A DNA stretch of 42,189 bases from Myxococcales bacterium (GTDB lineage Bacteria; Myxococcota_A; Bradymonadia; UBA7976; UBA1532): contig PCCS01000014.1 of the NCBI GenBank assembly GCA_002731825.1, forward strand, positions 1 through 42,189, in the 5' to 3' direction. The stretch's first letter is position 1; each line of letters opens with the position of its first letter. The notes under the pieces are model-generated. The model worked only from the letters and a program-made list of their open reading frames with translations, had not been told where the DNA came from and did no database searches. This document shows positions 8,493-20,100 of this stretch, piece after piece. A program made the position numbers and the translations under genes.

Positions 8493-9281
8493 TCACGATG
8501 GACTCCGCCAATCTGGTTGAGTTTTCGTCATGAATGCCATGAGTCCCTTCTGGGCATCTTGTGTCCCTAAGCAGGCCATCAGCCGTTCGTTTAGGTAGGG
8601 GAGGGCCTCTGCATAATCCATGTCAGATTGCCGATAGAACGCGTCTAAGCCTAATTTCATGATCTCTGGGGGACGATCAACTAACTTTTGAGCGAATTCT
8701 AAAACCGCTTCATCTAAAGACTCTGCCGGGAAATGGTCATTAATCAGACCCATCTCTTTTGCCTGTGCTGCACTGATTCGTTCGCCCATCGTAATGAGCT
8801 CAAGACCTTTGCGACGGGGGACCACGCGGAAAATATTGGCCATGATCATCATTGGCCAGAGGCCTCTTTGAATTTCTGGTGTTCCGAAGGTTGCGGTCTC
8901 TTCGGCAAATGCAAATTGGCAGCCACACATGAGTCCAAGGCCACCGGCCAACGCATAGCGCTTCACCTTGGCAATAATCGGCTTGTGGACCGTCGTCAGT
9001 GCCAGATTGAGTTCAACAAAACCGCCCCGATGGGGAATGCTTGATTCGTTGCCCGAACTGGACCCACTCATTTGAGACAAATCGCCACCCGCACAGAAAA
9101 CGTCGCCCGCGCCCGTTAAAATGATCGCCCTGACGTGGTCATCATCCCGCGCTTGCTCGAGGGCATAGATGAGTTCATTGACCAGTCGAGCCGAGAGGGC
9201 GTTTCGCTTTTGAGGTCGATTGAGCGTAATAGTGCATACGAAGTTGTCTATCGAGTAGATTAAGTCCTGATAAACGGTCAT
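8493..9281 (-). CDS. Enoyl-CoA hydratase/isomerase (crotonase) family protein
   Basis: A 262-residue cytosolic crotonase-fold enzyme acting on acyl-CoA thioesters. NALS near residue 27 and FCAGGDLS near residue 62 form the CoA-binding and oxyanion-hole region. [17 protein letters not shown] supplies the second oxyanion strand, and [12 protein letters not shown] carries a Glu at a usual catalytic position. The C-terminal part contains the family's [10 protein letters not shown] segment. The start codon overlaps the stop of the upstream hydrolase gene (ATGA), showing translational coupling. Hydratase, isomerase or hydrolase chemistry cannot be told apart from motifs alone. Beta-oxidation of an acyl chain is the simplest role given the lipid-type neighbours. 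Confidence 0.9.
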   Translation of the reverse strand: MTVYQDLIYSIDNFVCTITLNRPQKRNALSARLVNELIYALEQARDDDHVRAIILTGAGDVFCAGGDLSQMSGSSSGNESSIPHRGGFVELNLALTTVHKPIIAKVKRYALAGGLGLMCGCQFAFAEETATFGTPEIQRGLWPMMIMANIFRVVPRRKGLELITMGERISAAQAKEMGLINDHFPAESLDEAVLEFAQKLVDRPPEIMKLGLDAFYRQSDMDYAEALPYLNERLMACLGTQDAQKGLMAFMTKTQPDWRSPS

Positions 9282-10231
9282 TTTATCTGCCTTTGTGTTC
9301 TCTCGTCTCGATGAGACAATTCAAGATTGTGACTGAGCCAACGCTCCATCTCCAGCCACAATGGGGCGGCGCGTGGAGAGGTGACCAAAGTCATGTGGTC
9401 TGGGTCAAAATCCAAGCCATACTGACCGGCTTTCGCGAGCCAGAACTCCTTAGTACCAAATCCCACGTCATTGAACCATCTTTCGGCACCAACGGGATGC
9501 GCCATAAGTGCATCGCCAGCACCGACGACCGATAATATGGGCGCCGAGACCCGACTCGCAGCCAAGGTGTAATCTTTGGTTCCATCTCTAGAACGCCAGT
9601 GGTCTGTGACCCAAGATCGCCTCAAATCCGATACGTATTCGAGGGCTTCATCGCATGAACCAAAGCGAAGCTTTCGGCTGGGGAAATAACCGAAAGAACG
9701 GGTGATTCCATAGAAAACTGTGAAACTGAGAGACTTCTTTAAACGCCTGAAAAAACTCGGCTCCAAGCTTGGGCGCCAAACATTTGCTGAAAGGAGCAAA
9801 TAGGCATCAGGGGCCGTCTCAAATAAATTCAAGCCACCCGTGGCGACGCTTGCGTGGCCACCCAGAGAGTGTCCGCCCAGCACCAACGGCAATGACCCCA
9901 CTCTGGCGCGCACCGCGCTTACGATGGCCGGCAAGTCGAATTTGATAATGTCATCGTAGGTCCAGCTGCCACCCTGTCTCGGTTTTTTTCCAGATTCACC
10001 ACGGCCCCTAAAGTTGGGCAAGAAAACCCGCCACCCTAAGTGTGCAAAGGTCTCGGCCATCCCCTTGCCTCGGCGACAAAATGTCCGCGCATCAACCATC
10101 ATGGCATGGGTCAAAATGATGCAGGCCACGACATCGGGTGTCGTCGGGCTAATTTCGGTCACCTGGAGGATGCTGGCGTCGGCCGTCTCAATTTTAAATC
10201 GATGGGTCGATAAGGAGGGGGGAGACACCAT
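9278..10231 (-). CDS. Alpha/beta hydrolase
   Basis: A 317-residue alpha/beta hydrolase fold protein. The nucleophile elbow is GGHSLGG with Ser122. A GAGDALMAHP segment probably supplies the acid Asp and DPDHMTL the His. The N-terminal ILTHAMMVDARTF loop and the RVFLPNFRGRGESG strand are typical of the family. No signal peptide is seen, so it is probably cytosolic. The ATG at 10231 begins one base after the upstream stop codon (TAAGATG), suggesting coupled translation; a TTG at 10249 is the alternative. The substrate is unknown; an esterase or thioesterase feeding the crotonase downstream is possible. Confidence 0.85.
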   Translation of the reverse strand: MVSPPSLSTHRFKIETADASILQVTEISPTTPDVVACIILTHAMMVDARTFCRRGKGMAETFAHLGWRVFLPNFRGRGESGKKPRQGGSWTYDDIIKFDLPAIVSAVRARVGSLPLVLGGHSLGGHASVATGGLNLFETAPDAYLLLSANVWRPSLEPSFFRRLKKSLSFTVFYGITRSFGYFPSRKLRFGSCDEALEYVSDLRRSWVTDHWRSRDGTKDYTLAASRVSAPILSVVGAGDALMAHPVGAERWFNDVGFGTKEFWLAKAGQYGLDFDPDHMTLVTSPRAAPLWLEMERWLSHNLELSHRDERTQRQIK

Positions 10232-10232
10232 C

Positions 10233-11255
10233 TTAAATGATGTTTTCAAAGCCAGGATTATCCGGCGTCAGGAATTCCAGGGCACCTCCAAAACCTGTGT
10301 AGAATTCCAACGTTTGTCCATTCTTTGGTGTGATTTTAAGTCTGGTATCCGCCAACTTACTGTTCAAACAGTAATTCAAGACCCCATTGGGATTGAGGTA
10401 TCCAAGGCAGATCATTTCATCGGGGTTTGCCATCATTGTAAGCGTCGCACTCGCCTGTTTATTCTTCATCGTAAGAGTCCAATTTGGATAGGTCATATCC
10501 GTCTCTTGGTTCCATAGATCAATGAGGGTATTGAAGCGATATTCTTCCCCCTGATGGCGAATCACCATCGCTGAAATTGGGGGGGTGAGTTTGCCACCGA
10601 TGCGAATTCGGCCTGAGAAGCCTTCGACCATACAGGTTGGACGTTGACCATCGAAAAAAATGCACTGGCCCCAGGCGTAACGCGGTGTGTGCTCTACGCC
10701 CCAATTATGCCCTTGCATTCCATGCCACCCATCGATGGAAATAGTGTGTCCTGACCATTTCATTTCACCGCTAAATTCGAGGACAGGATGTGGAGTTACG
10801 GTCTTCGAACGGGGGAGACTGGTGTGCAGCATCCATCGAAATGGAAAGATGCTCAGCGCGTCGGATAGTGAGCTTGCAGTCGGCGCCCAGGACATATCCC
10901 AAGTGCATGAGCCCTTTGAGTTCGTCAGAGAGCCCGAGGCCCGTCCATTGGCTGGATCGAGGATAAATCTGTTCTGACCGATCTCAATCTCGAGAGGCGC
11001 GCCTTCGAATCGCGTTTCATCGAAGGCCAATGTTTGGCGATCGCCCCAGATGGCGCCCGTCACTCCATCGAACGTACAGCACCAGATATCGGCTGTCGCC
11101 GGTTGTCGACCGCGTCTCGCAAGGATGGTGGCTTTAAGCCAGAAGGCGCGTCGACTGTTTGGATCATTTGCGCGCCAAAAATAGCTCTCAACGTGACCCG
11201 CAGTCATGCCTCGGTGATAACGAAGCACATTGTCGAGTCTAGCCGATGCTGCCAT
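10233..11255 (-). CDS. Lipocalin-like / carotenoid hydratase (CrtC/AttH)-like protein, function unknown
   Basis: A 340-residue protein without a signal peptide. It is rich in beta strands and has the segment WHGMQGHNWGVEH followed by YAWGQCIFFDG. An HNWG/SWG motif followed by a W-containing strand is characteristic of the two-domain lipocalin-like families around AttH, CrtC and tocopherol-cyclase-like proteins, which bind or modify hydrophobic ligands. Assignment to one of these is inference. The ATG at 11255 has an excellent ribosome binding site (CAGGAG, five bases upstream) and is the likely first gene of the operon continuing into the hydrolase, crotonase and tryptophan dioxygenase genes. 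A role in presenting a lipid or terpenoid substrate would fit the neighbours. Confidence 0.65.
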   Translation of the reverse strand: MAASARLDNVLRYHRGMTAGHVESYFWRANDPNSRRAFWLKATILARRGRQPATADIWCCTFDGVTGAIWGDRQTLAFDETRFEGAPLEIEIGQNRFILDPANGRASGSLTNSKGSCTWDMSWAPTASSLSDALSIFPFRWMLHTSLPRSKTVTPHPVLEFSGEMKWSGHTISIDGWHGMQGHNWGVEHTPRYAWGQCIFFDGQRPTCMVEGFSGRIRIGGKLTPPISAMVIRHQGEEYRFNTLIDLWNQETDMTYPNWTLTMKNKQASATLTMMANPDEMICLGYLNPNGVLNYCLNSKLADTRLKITPKNGQTLEFYTGFGGALEFLTPDNPGFENII

Positions 11256-11382
11256 AAGGCTCCTGGGTGCGGTGGACGCTCTAGAGCATGTCTATGCGTT
11301 GGCACAATGTAGCTTGAATCGCCCGCAACTGCCACCGTCGATGCGTAGACAAACTGACAATTAGAGCGCATGATGAAAGGCT

Positions 11383-12087
11383 ATGGGGATTGTTTCAGCA
11401 AATTTAGGACCCTTGAGCGACTTTTGGCCGACCCGTCGGCGGGCCGTGTCGCCGCAGCCCGATATCATTTTCATCAACGGGTACTATACGACGCCCAATT
11501 GCACCCACAAACTGATTCACTGGATGGGTCAGCAAGGGCTCGCCTGCAATGTACCTGATCTCGGCGGCCTGATGGGTCAATGGCAGACGGCGCGGGTTAA
11601 GTCCAGTGCGGCCCATTTGGCGGCTCATCTGGACTCACTTTCAGAGGGCAGTAAACCCTGGCTGGTCGGTCATTCACTCGGTGGCGTGATCGCTCGGTAT
11701 GCCATTCAAGAGTACAATCTCGACCATCGAGTAAGCGGCGTGATCACCTTAGGCACACCCCATCGCGGTGTCGGCGCAATTGGATTGGTCTTTCTGTGCG
11801 GTCTCGGCTTTCTTGGTCCTGCGGCAATCGATATGTTGCCGGGCTCTCGGGTCATGAAAACCTTTGCGAGTGTCCCGTGGCCGTTCACAATTCCATTGAT
11901 TTCAATCGCAAGCACTGATGATCGCCTATGCCCCATCGATGCCAGTCGGCTCGGGACCGATTCGGCCCATAACTGTCGATTCATACAAATTGACAGTCTC
12001 GGTCATAACGAGTTGATTCGCGATGAGTCAGCTCTTGTCCTACTGCTCAAATGCATCACCGGAAAACAGCCGTCTACGATGAGTTGA
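11383..12087 (+). CDS. Lipase-like alpha/beta hydrolase
   Basis: A 234-residue alpha/beta hydrolase resembling the triacylglycerol lipase/PGAP1-like group. FINGYYTTP forms the oxyanion-side loop, LVGHSLGGVIARY (Ser98) the nucleophile elbow and VITLGTPHRG the strand typical of lipases. STDDRLCP probably gives the acid Asp and SLGHNELI the His. No clear signal peptide is visible, so the product is probably intracellular. ATG at 11383 is preceded by GAAAGG at close spacing; the true start is not certain. Its last 14 bp overlap the 3' end of the convergent GMC oxidoreductase gene. The 127-bp space to the divergent operon at 11255 probably holds both promoters, but I see no consensus strong enough to mark. 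Confidence 0.8.
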   Translation: MGIVSANLGPLSDFWPTRRRAVSPQPDIIFINGYYTTPNCTHKLIHWMGQQGLACNVPDLGGLMGQWQTARVKSSAAHLAAHLDSLSEGSKPWLVGHSLGGVIARYAIQEYNLDHRVSGVITLGTPHRGVGAIGLVFLCGLGFLGPAAIDMLPGSRVMKTFASVPWPFTIPLISIASTDDRLCPIDASRLGTDSAHNCRFIQIDSLGHNELIRDESALVLLLKCITGKQPSTMS

Positions 12088-14065
12088 GGCGCTCGCTGAT
12101 CTGCTCGGCGACCATGGTCGCGTATGCCATGATTGAGACCTGGGGATTGACGCCCAATGACGTGGGAAAAATCGAGCCATCAACGACAAATAAATTGTCG
12201 AGTTCATGGGTCTCTAGACTTGGTTTGATCACGCCCTGCTCGGGACGCACACTCATCCTAGCTGTACCCAGTGGATGGAACGCGGCCGCCTCAAATCTCC
12301 ATGGGCTAATCGGCTTACTCAAGGCTTTGAGCGCCGAGTCTAGACTGGATTGCATCTCAATCCCTGCGATGGGTAAGTAGATTGTCTCGGCGCCGGCCGC
12401 AAAGAACACTTCGCTCAACATCCGGAGGCCTTTGACCATCTTTTGTGCATCCCGATGACTGAGCCAATAACTGATCAGAGGATGCCCCCCAGGACCACGC
12501 CTCACGCGTCCATTGGGTTCATCTGATACCAGTAGACCGAAGATGGCGAGATGGTCATAGCGTGCCATCAGATCAGTGAGCTTACGACCGGCAAATGGAA
12601 ATGCAATACTCGCATATTCAGGGGGGACAAACGCGCCTTCAAACATAATCCCTTCATCGAAGAGTTCATAGAGTCCGTAGCCCTGGGGTGTATCCTCCCA
12701 TCCCCGGACAGGTTCGGTCATATCCGCTACGATTTTGGTGCCGGGATGAATACTCAGATGTCGACCCAAGTGACGATTTTTAAGTCCATTGTTTAGTAGG
12801 AATGGGACGCCAGCGATGGCACCGCATGCACTGACGACAATATCTGCATGAATATCGAGTTTTTGACCGGTGTTCCGATGGCGCCCGACCAAGCCCGTCG
12901 CCTGGCCCAATTCAGTCTTAATTTGATGAACTTTAACATTGGAGAAAAGCCGCGCCCCTCCATGAAGAGCCCATGGGACATAACTGACATTAGTCGATTG
13001 TTTTGCGTCACTTGGGCAGCCGAATGCACACGCGGCGGCGCGTTGACAATCTCGAATATTTCTGTCCAAAGGTCCGTGGGCTAAGCCCAGCTTTTCTGCA
13101 CCTTTTGCAATAATGGCGCTGGACCCACCCAGGAGATTGGGCGCAACGGGCTGGATAGACAGCCGCTCTTCTACCCGTGCAAAAGCGGTCTCTAGATGGC
13201 CCCTGTCTGTCAACACTCCTGACGCTTGCCACGCATCAAGAATTCTATCTGGTGTTCTAAAACAGGTGCCTGAGTTGATGGTCGTTGTGCCACCAACGGT
13301 ACGCCCTAGGGGGATCGGGATGCCTGGACGCCCTAGGGCGACGGTTGTGCCATTTTGCCAGTACAAGTCCCTTAAATGCTTTGCTGGTAAGTCGCCGAAA
13401 GTCTTGCTGTCATGGGCTTTTCCAGCTTCTACGATGATGACATCAATACCGCGCTCGGCCAATTCACAAGCAAGTACACCACCGCCCGCTCCAGACCCGA
13501 TGATGGCGACTTGACAACGGAGACTGAGGTCACCGCCTAGATGAGCAATGTGTCTCTCATGATTTAACGGGTTCGGTCCTTTGGGGTTGATTGTTTCGAG
13601 TCTGTCCGCTGGATAATTAATCTGAAGTTTGACTGCCCTGCGTTCCACATGGACAGGCTTGATCAGGGTCAAGAGGGCTCTGATAGCGAACCGTTTGATA
13701 GCAAAGCGACTCTCTATCCAGGACTCCAAGTGGCTGATTTGATGGGCGGGCTTTAGAGCCCAAAATGGCTTCAAACGGAACAGCAGTGAACTCAGTGAGA
13801 AGACCCCCGCAAAGAGGCGGACACCCAAGCGGCTGGTTGTGGGCATCGTCTTTAGAACGAGGCCCACAGAGTCACATAAATGTGTCTCATCGATGGGCAC
13901 TGAAAGTGTGTCATCGGGTGGGAAGGTACCATGGGCAAGGGCGACCATTGTCCATCGAAACCAGCCCCGCATTGGATAGGGGACAATATCGACGTGTTCC
14001 ATGGACGCCTCACTCGATGAGTTGCCCGCATTGGATCGGCTCGAACTTTCAGACGGCATAGACAT
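12074..14065 (-). CDS. GMC-family FAD oxidoreductase (alcohol/sterol oxidase-like)
   Basis: A 663-residue flavoprotein. After ~180 residues of N-terminal extension, VAIIGSGAGGG (about 186-196) starts the FAD-binding Rossmann fold. GRTVGGTTTINSGTCFR is the GMC signature 1 region. FHPLGTARM and the terminal FVVDGSIFPTSLGVNPQ carry the His and Asn catalytic pair. A cluster CQRAAACAFGCPSDAKQST in the middle resembles the Cys-rich loop of long-chain fatty alcohol oxidases and cholesterol-oxidase-like members, which points to a hydrophobic alcohol substrate (inference). ATG at 14065 is used; ATG at 14059 is equally possible. It lies 90 bp downstream of the giant PKD gene on the same strand and overlaps the lipase gene tail to tail. 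Confidence 0.9.
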   Translation of the reverse strand: MSMPSESSSRSNAGNSSSEASMEHVDIVPYPMRGWFRWTMVALAHGTFPPDDTLSVPIDETHLCDSVGLVLKTMPTTSRLGVRLFAGVFSLSSLLFRLKPFWALKPAHQISHLESWIESRFAIKRFAIRALLTLIKPVHVERRAVKLQINYPADRLETINPKGPNPLNHERHIAHLGGDLSLRCQVAIIGSGAGGGVLACELAERGIDVIIVEAGKAHDSKTFGDLPAKHLRDLYWQNGTTVALGRPGIPIPLGRTVGGTTTINSGTCFRTPDRILDAWQASGVLTDRGHLETAFARVEERLSIQPVAPNLLGGSSAIIAKGAEKLGLAHGPLDRNIRDCQRAAACAFGCPSDAKQSTNVSYVPWALHGGARLFSNVKVHQIKTELGQATGLVGRHRNTGQKLDIHADIVVSACGAIAGVPFLLNNGLKNRHLGRHLSIHPGTKIVADMTEPVRGWEDTPQGYGLYELFDEGIMFEGAFVPPEYASIAFPFAGRKLTDLMARYDHLAIFGLLVSDEPNGRVRRGPGGHPLISYWLSHRDAQKMVKGLRMLSEVFFAAGAETIYLPIAGIEMQSSLDSALKALSKPISPWRFEAAAFHPLGTARMSVRPEQGVIKPSLETHELDNLFVVDGSIFPTSLGVNPQVSIMAYATMVAEQISERLNSS

Positions 14066-14155
14066 AACTGACAGAGTGTAGTCCGAATCACACCGGCGGG
14101 TCCATGTATCCGTGTTGCCCAGCTGATTTTCTCTACATATCCTGTCTGTGCTGGC

Positions 14156-17100
14156 CTAGGGGCGTCGCCGTTTAAGACGAATCAAACCGACCATCAATAC
14201 CAGTGCAAACACGCTCAAGGGAACCTGATTTCCTTGTCCAGCTGTGCACCCCAATTTGTCTCCTTGGATGTCTCGGAACGACGGAATGTAGGCATCGGGC
14301 TCTGGCGGAGCTGCATCCGGAATAATCATCGGCGTAATCGACAGGCGGTATCTTTGTACTGTCACACCGCCATCAGGTCTCCAAACACCATCGACTGTGC
14401 GCCCGTCAGTGGCCGTGAGTTCGACCTCGACCGAGCCATCCATGAGACGCGGCACATCCCAGCTCAGCTGCCACTTACGACCGCCCAGTGGAACTAAATC
14501 CATCTCCTCCGGGCCGCCTGTCAACTCGAGCTGAACTTCATCTTGTGGACCTTGATCGCTGATTTCAACCGTATAGAAATAGGTCTCGCCCCCGTCCGCA
14601 TCTTCCGGAGGCTCGGTGATAAACGAGGGCGCTACATTTACGATTAGAACTTCAATGACCGATTCGATGGGTTGACTGGGCGTACCCCCTGTCACAGCCA
14701 CCGAATAAATGCCATCTCGGGGGTAGATGTGGCCCACTTCTGAACCACGGGCAACAGTGCCATCGCCAAAGTCCCAGCGCCAGTCTTCAGGATTGGGGTT
14801 CTGTTCCCGCTCGCAGGCGGCCGGTCCCGTCTGAGATGTCACGCGACCTTGGGCAACGCGAAGGACAAGGCAGCGGCCTTCTTCGCCTTCTAGGTGGTCG
14901 TCGGCAAAGGGCGCTGATCTCAACCAGGGTTCGAGCACGAAAACTTGTTCCACTTCTTTTATCGTGTTCGACCAAGGGTCGGTGACAGCGATCACGACCT
15001 CATATGTGCCGCCCCCTTCATATTCATGGACAAACTCACCCAGATATAGGCCTGCCGCTTCGAATAAACCGTCGCCATTCATGTCGAATGCATACTCAAG
15101 TTGGTCCGTATCGGGGTCGCTTGCCGAGACGGCGACAAAAACCGTTCCGTTCCGCAAGACCGTCAACGTGACTTGATCGACGCGACTGGGCTGATCGACG
15201 ACATCTACAACAAACTCCCGCTCTGCGACCAGACCGGACGCATCGGTCACGATCAAGCGACCATCATACTGTTGACCATCCACTGGATAAGCGTAGATAT
15301 GGCTCGCTTCAAATCCAATGACTGGGTCCAAAGGCCCATTTTGCTGATCACCCCAGTCGACGGTCACGGTCAGCTCGCCGCCCTCGGGATCGGATGCATC
15401 CACCCGTAGCTTAGCCAAACCGCCCGGTGCAACATCGACCACGACCGAGTTGATTTGCGGCGCAAGGTTCGGTGTGCCCACACGGTCATCACCGACGACA
15501 TAGACAGCATCGATATGTCGATTTGACCATGGGTCTAAGACGCGAACACCCACGGGATGCCGCCCCACGGAACCGAATGTGTGCACGACTTGCGGACTTT
15601 CGCTGTCTTCTAGATCCCAGACGCCGTCGGCGTCAAAATCGAAGCTATATCGGAGCGAATCTTCAGAGTCTGGATCCCTTGCATTCACTCGAATCAACCA
15701 GGTGCCTTCGCGGATGCGTTCGGTCTCAAAAACTGTAATTTCTGTCGGTATGTCTACACTCTCTACAGTAAAATCACGATGTATCTCAGCCCCCGTGGAA
15801 TCGATGACGTGGAGGCGACCAAAATAGGGGGATTGTGGAGAGCGGTACGCATATCGATGCTGAGCATCCGAATCGATCACCCGAGTCCGCAAACCGGGGT
15901 CATCTTCATCGCCCCAACGAATGAACGTATCGACTGCATCACCATCGGGGTCGCTGACAGCGAATTCAATCTCCACGAGACCGCCCGGGCCTTGCGTGAG
16001 CTCAAAACCATCCAGCTGAGGCGGCCGGTTTTCTTGAACCCAGGGGACCACCGTAAGGTCCCGTGTGCCGACAGTTGTCAGCCCTGACCACATATCCGTC
16101 ACCTGGACTCTCAGCCGATAATCGCCAGGTTCAGCGTAGGCATGACGTGCTGCCGCTGACGGTGAACCCTCTACGTCCCATGCGCCATCACCCTGAAAGT
16201 CGTATGCGTATGTGAGAGTCGACCCATCGGCGTCTGACGCCACGACGCGAACTTCGTATTCATTGTCGCTGATGTGGATGGCTGTCAAATCGTCGATTCG
16301 CGTTGCCTCATCTTGGATTTGAGCTTGGAATTCCACCTCGGCGGACGCGCCAGCGCCGTCGACGACTCTGACATGGCCTTCATAGGGGCGGAGCGAGTCT
16401 CTGTAAGCGTATTGATGCTCTGCAAATCCATTGACGAAAGCCTCCGACTCATCTGGTTCATTCTCATCACCCCATTGGACAAAATAGTCCAGGGCATCGC
16501 CGTCCGGATCCTGGCTTTGTACAGACAGGGTCGCTGCACCTTGCGGACCAATTTCAATGGAGATGCCGTCGATTGTGGGTGCACGGTTTACGTGTCGCCA
16601 TTCAGGAATCGAGATTTCGCCAACCGTCTCAGCTGATACGTTAGACCAGCTGTCGAGCACTCTGATGCGATATCGATAATCACCGGGTTCTGGGTATTGA
16701 TGACTGGCTTGGGCATGGACCGAGTTTGAGACCTCGAACTCGCCATCGTTGTCGAAGTCGTAGCTGAAGAGTAAGAACTCACTGCCGTCCGGGTCATCAG
16801 CAACAACAGTGAGGCTCGCGGCGCCGTTGCCTTGGAGAGACTCTTCGACCCCTCGGATGGTTGTTGGCAGGTCCGCGATCACAGTGGCGAATCGTCCGCG
16901 CGTTGTGTTGCCCGCCGTGTCTGAGACGTCTACGAATCCCTGATACGCAGCACCATCTGCCGGCAGTGTGAATGCATGTGTGGCACGGCCTCCAGGCATC
17001 GCCACCGTCGCATCATCCTCGGCTTCATCGCCCCAATGGACCGCATAGCTCAGCGCATCACCCTCCGGGTCGAATGCAGCCACACTCAGCTCCATCTCTC

Positions 17101-20100
17101 CGCGTAGACCAACATCCACGGTAATCGAATCGATGTTGGGGGCTTGATTGGGGGCCGGATGGGGGAAATTGATCTCGGCATCCATCGTTGCCAGTCCACC
17201 AACCCCGTCATCGACTGTGACGGTCACTGTATAAGACCGGTAGATGTCAGCCGGATAAACATGAGCGGCTACGCCATCCCCTTGAGTCTCAATCTCGCTG
17301 CCATCGCCCCAGTCAAATGAGTACGTCAAAGGGTGCTCATCAGGATCAAAAGCACCCACCACAGCAGTGACCGTCCAATCGCCCTCTTTGATCAATCTGA
17401 CAGATTCCATCACGGGGACCTGATTGTCTGGCGGAGGGTCGATGACAACAAGGACGGGAACAGTGGCCTGACCGCCGCGACCATCTTCAACCAAGACAAC
17501 AACCAGGTACTGGCCGAAATTGTCAAATTCGTGATTGGCGACGCCTCCCGATGTCACAGTTGCTGGTGTTTCATCATGCCAATCGAAGGTGTATGTCAGC
17601 TGATCGCCATCGGCATCCACAGCACTGGCCGCAATGGTGATTCGGTGGCCCGTTTGATCGATAATTCGTACAAAATCGAAGACCGGAGCTTGATTTGGTG
17701 CAGGGTCTGGGAAATCCACCGCTAAAATGGCTGTATCTTCGCCATCGAAGCCGTCCTGGACGGTGATTGTAATCTGATAGGACACGCCCAATTGCTCTGC
17801 ATACGTGTGCGTGGCAACCCCACCTGATTGTGTCACCGGAGCTGTGCCATCGCCCCAGTCGAAGGTATATGTGAGCTCGTGTCCATCGGCATCGGTTGCG
17901 TTGACCGCGACCGTTGTGCTGAAGCCGTCCTCTTCAATGACAGCGGCCATTTCAAAGACAGGGGCTCGATTGGGCTCAGGTGCCGCAAACTCAAACTCGA
18001 AGTCTGTCTGAACGACGCCACCGCGAGAATCATCGACAATGACGCGGACTGTCACGAGACCCACCAGATCAGCAGCATAGGTGTGACTTGCGACACCACC
18101 AGGAGTCGATTCCGGCGGTGAGCCATCACCCCAGTCGAAGGTGTAAGCCAAGGTGTCGCCATCTGGATCCATGCCCGCAACAGCCAATGTGTAATGGCGT
18201 CCATCTTGATTGACAATTTGCGCGAAATCGATGACCGGCGCCTGATTGTCCGGGGGGGCTACAAATTCGACATCAACAGTGACGACCGCTTGACCGCCTC
18301 GACCATCGCTCGCCGTTACAGTGACGGAATAGCCCTGATATATGCCTGGAAAGCGATGGGCGGCGACCCCAGAGCCTTGAACTGTGTCAGCAGTGCCATC
18401 ATCCCATTGAAAGCGGTAGCTCAGGGGGTCCCCATCGGGGTCGGTCGCATGAGTTGCAACCACAACCAAGAATCCATCTTGGTTAATGACCTCGGCTTGG
18501 TCAAAGCTTGGCGCTTGGTTATCTGGTGGTGCTTGAAAAGAAATGGTTATCCGTTCTTCGACAAACCCACCATGAGCGTCTTCGACCAGAACCGACACAT
18601 CATAGTCTCTGAATACGTCCTGTGGATATGTGTGTTCAATCACACCAGCGTTGCGTTGAGTGGTCGTTCCATCTCCCCAAGTGACTGTATAGGTGAGCGG
18701 ATCTCCGTCTGGGTCACTCGCTGAGATGGCGATCGTTACGTCAAAACCATCTTGCTCGATGGTTTGCACCAGTTCGATCTGGGGTACCTGATTTGCTGGA
18801 GGGGCGGCAAAGTCTATGTCCACAGTTGCTTGGTCCATGCCCCCGCGGCCATCGCGCACGGTGATGGTGACCGAATACACTCTATAAACGTCCGTCGGGT
18901 ACGTGTGCGCCGAGACACCCGCTGAGTTTTGAATTTCAGCACTGCCATCACCCCAATTGAATGTGTAGGTCAGCTCGTCTCCATCGAGATCAGTCGCACC
19001 GGCTGCGACTGTGATGACAAATCCATCGCGGCTGACCAACTGCGCGAGATCCATGGTCGGTGCTCGATTTGGAGTGGGGGCTCTGAACTCAACGGTTTGC
19101 AGCACTTGATCCTGGCCACCTCGCCCGTCAGACACGGTGACTGTGACCACATAGGCCTGGTGTAAATCATCGTATTGATGAGTCGCTGTCCCATCGTTGA
19201 CGACAGTGACAGGCCCTCCATCACCCCAATCAAAAGTATACTCTAACTGGTCCCCATCCGGATCGGAGGCGGTTGCGACTAGGGTTGCTTCGAAGTCAGA
19301 CTGGTCAGCAATGCGAATGGATTCCACCACTGGCGGACGATTGTCCGCCGGAGCGATGAATTCAATGTTGATCTCGTCTTGGTCGTCGGCACCACTCGGG
19401 TCTGTGGCCGTTACGCGTACTTGATAGGTAGCAAAGACATTCTCAGGGAACCGATGTGTGACGAATGCGCCAGCGGATGTATCGGGAAGGGTTCCGTCGC
19501 CCCAATCGATCGTGTAGGTGACCGGATCGTCATCGGGATCGAGGGCTTGGAGTCCAAGAACGACGTCAAAGCCATTTTTCTCAATGACGTGAATGCCACT
19601 TAACACGGGGGCTTGGTTGGCTGGAGGGGCATCAAACTCGAGGACAACTTGCTCGCTGACAACGCCGCCTCGACCATCGGAGGCTTCAATTGTGACCAAT
19701 CTCAGCCCAACCGTGCCGGCCGCATAGGCATGGGACCGGATAATGCCAAATCCCGCTTCAAGGGGGGACCCATCGTCCCAGTTGTACGTGTATTCCAGTG
19801 GATCGCCATCGGGATCGCTGGCAGCGGCGGCGATAATTACATCTGTTCCACTTTGGTCCAGTATGGTGACGTAATCAAAGGAGGGTACTTGGTTTTCAGC
19901 TGGCGGCGCAAAGTTTACGTTGAGCGTCGTGACCTCTCGTCCCCCGCGCCCATCAACAGCTGTAATCCGAATCAAATAAGGATTAAAGGCGTTTGGGTAG
20001 CTGTGACTGACAATGTTCGATTGGGTAACCGTCTGGTCTCCATCGCCCCATTCGATTTCATATTGAACTGTATCACCATCGGCATCGACAGCGCTCATGG

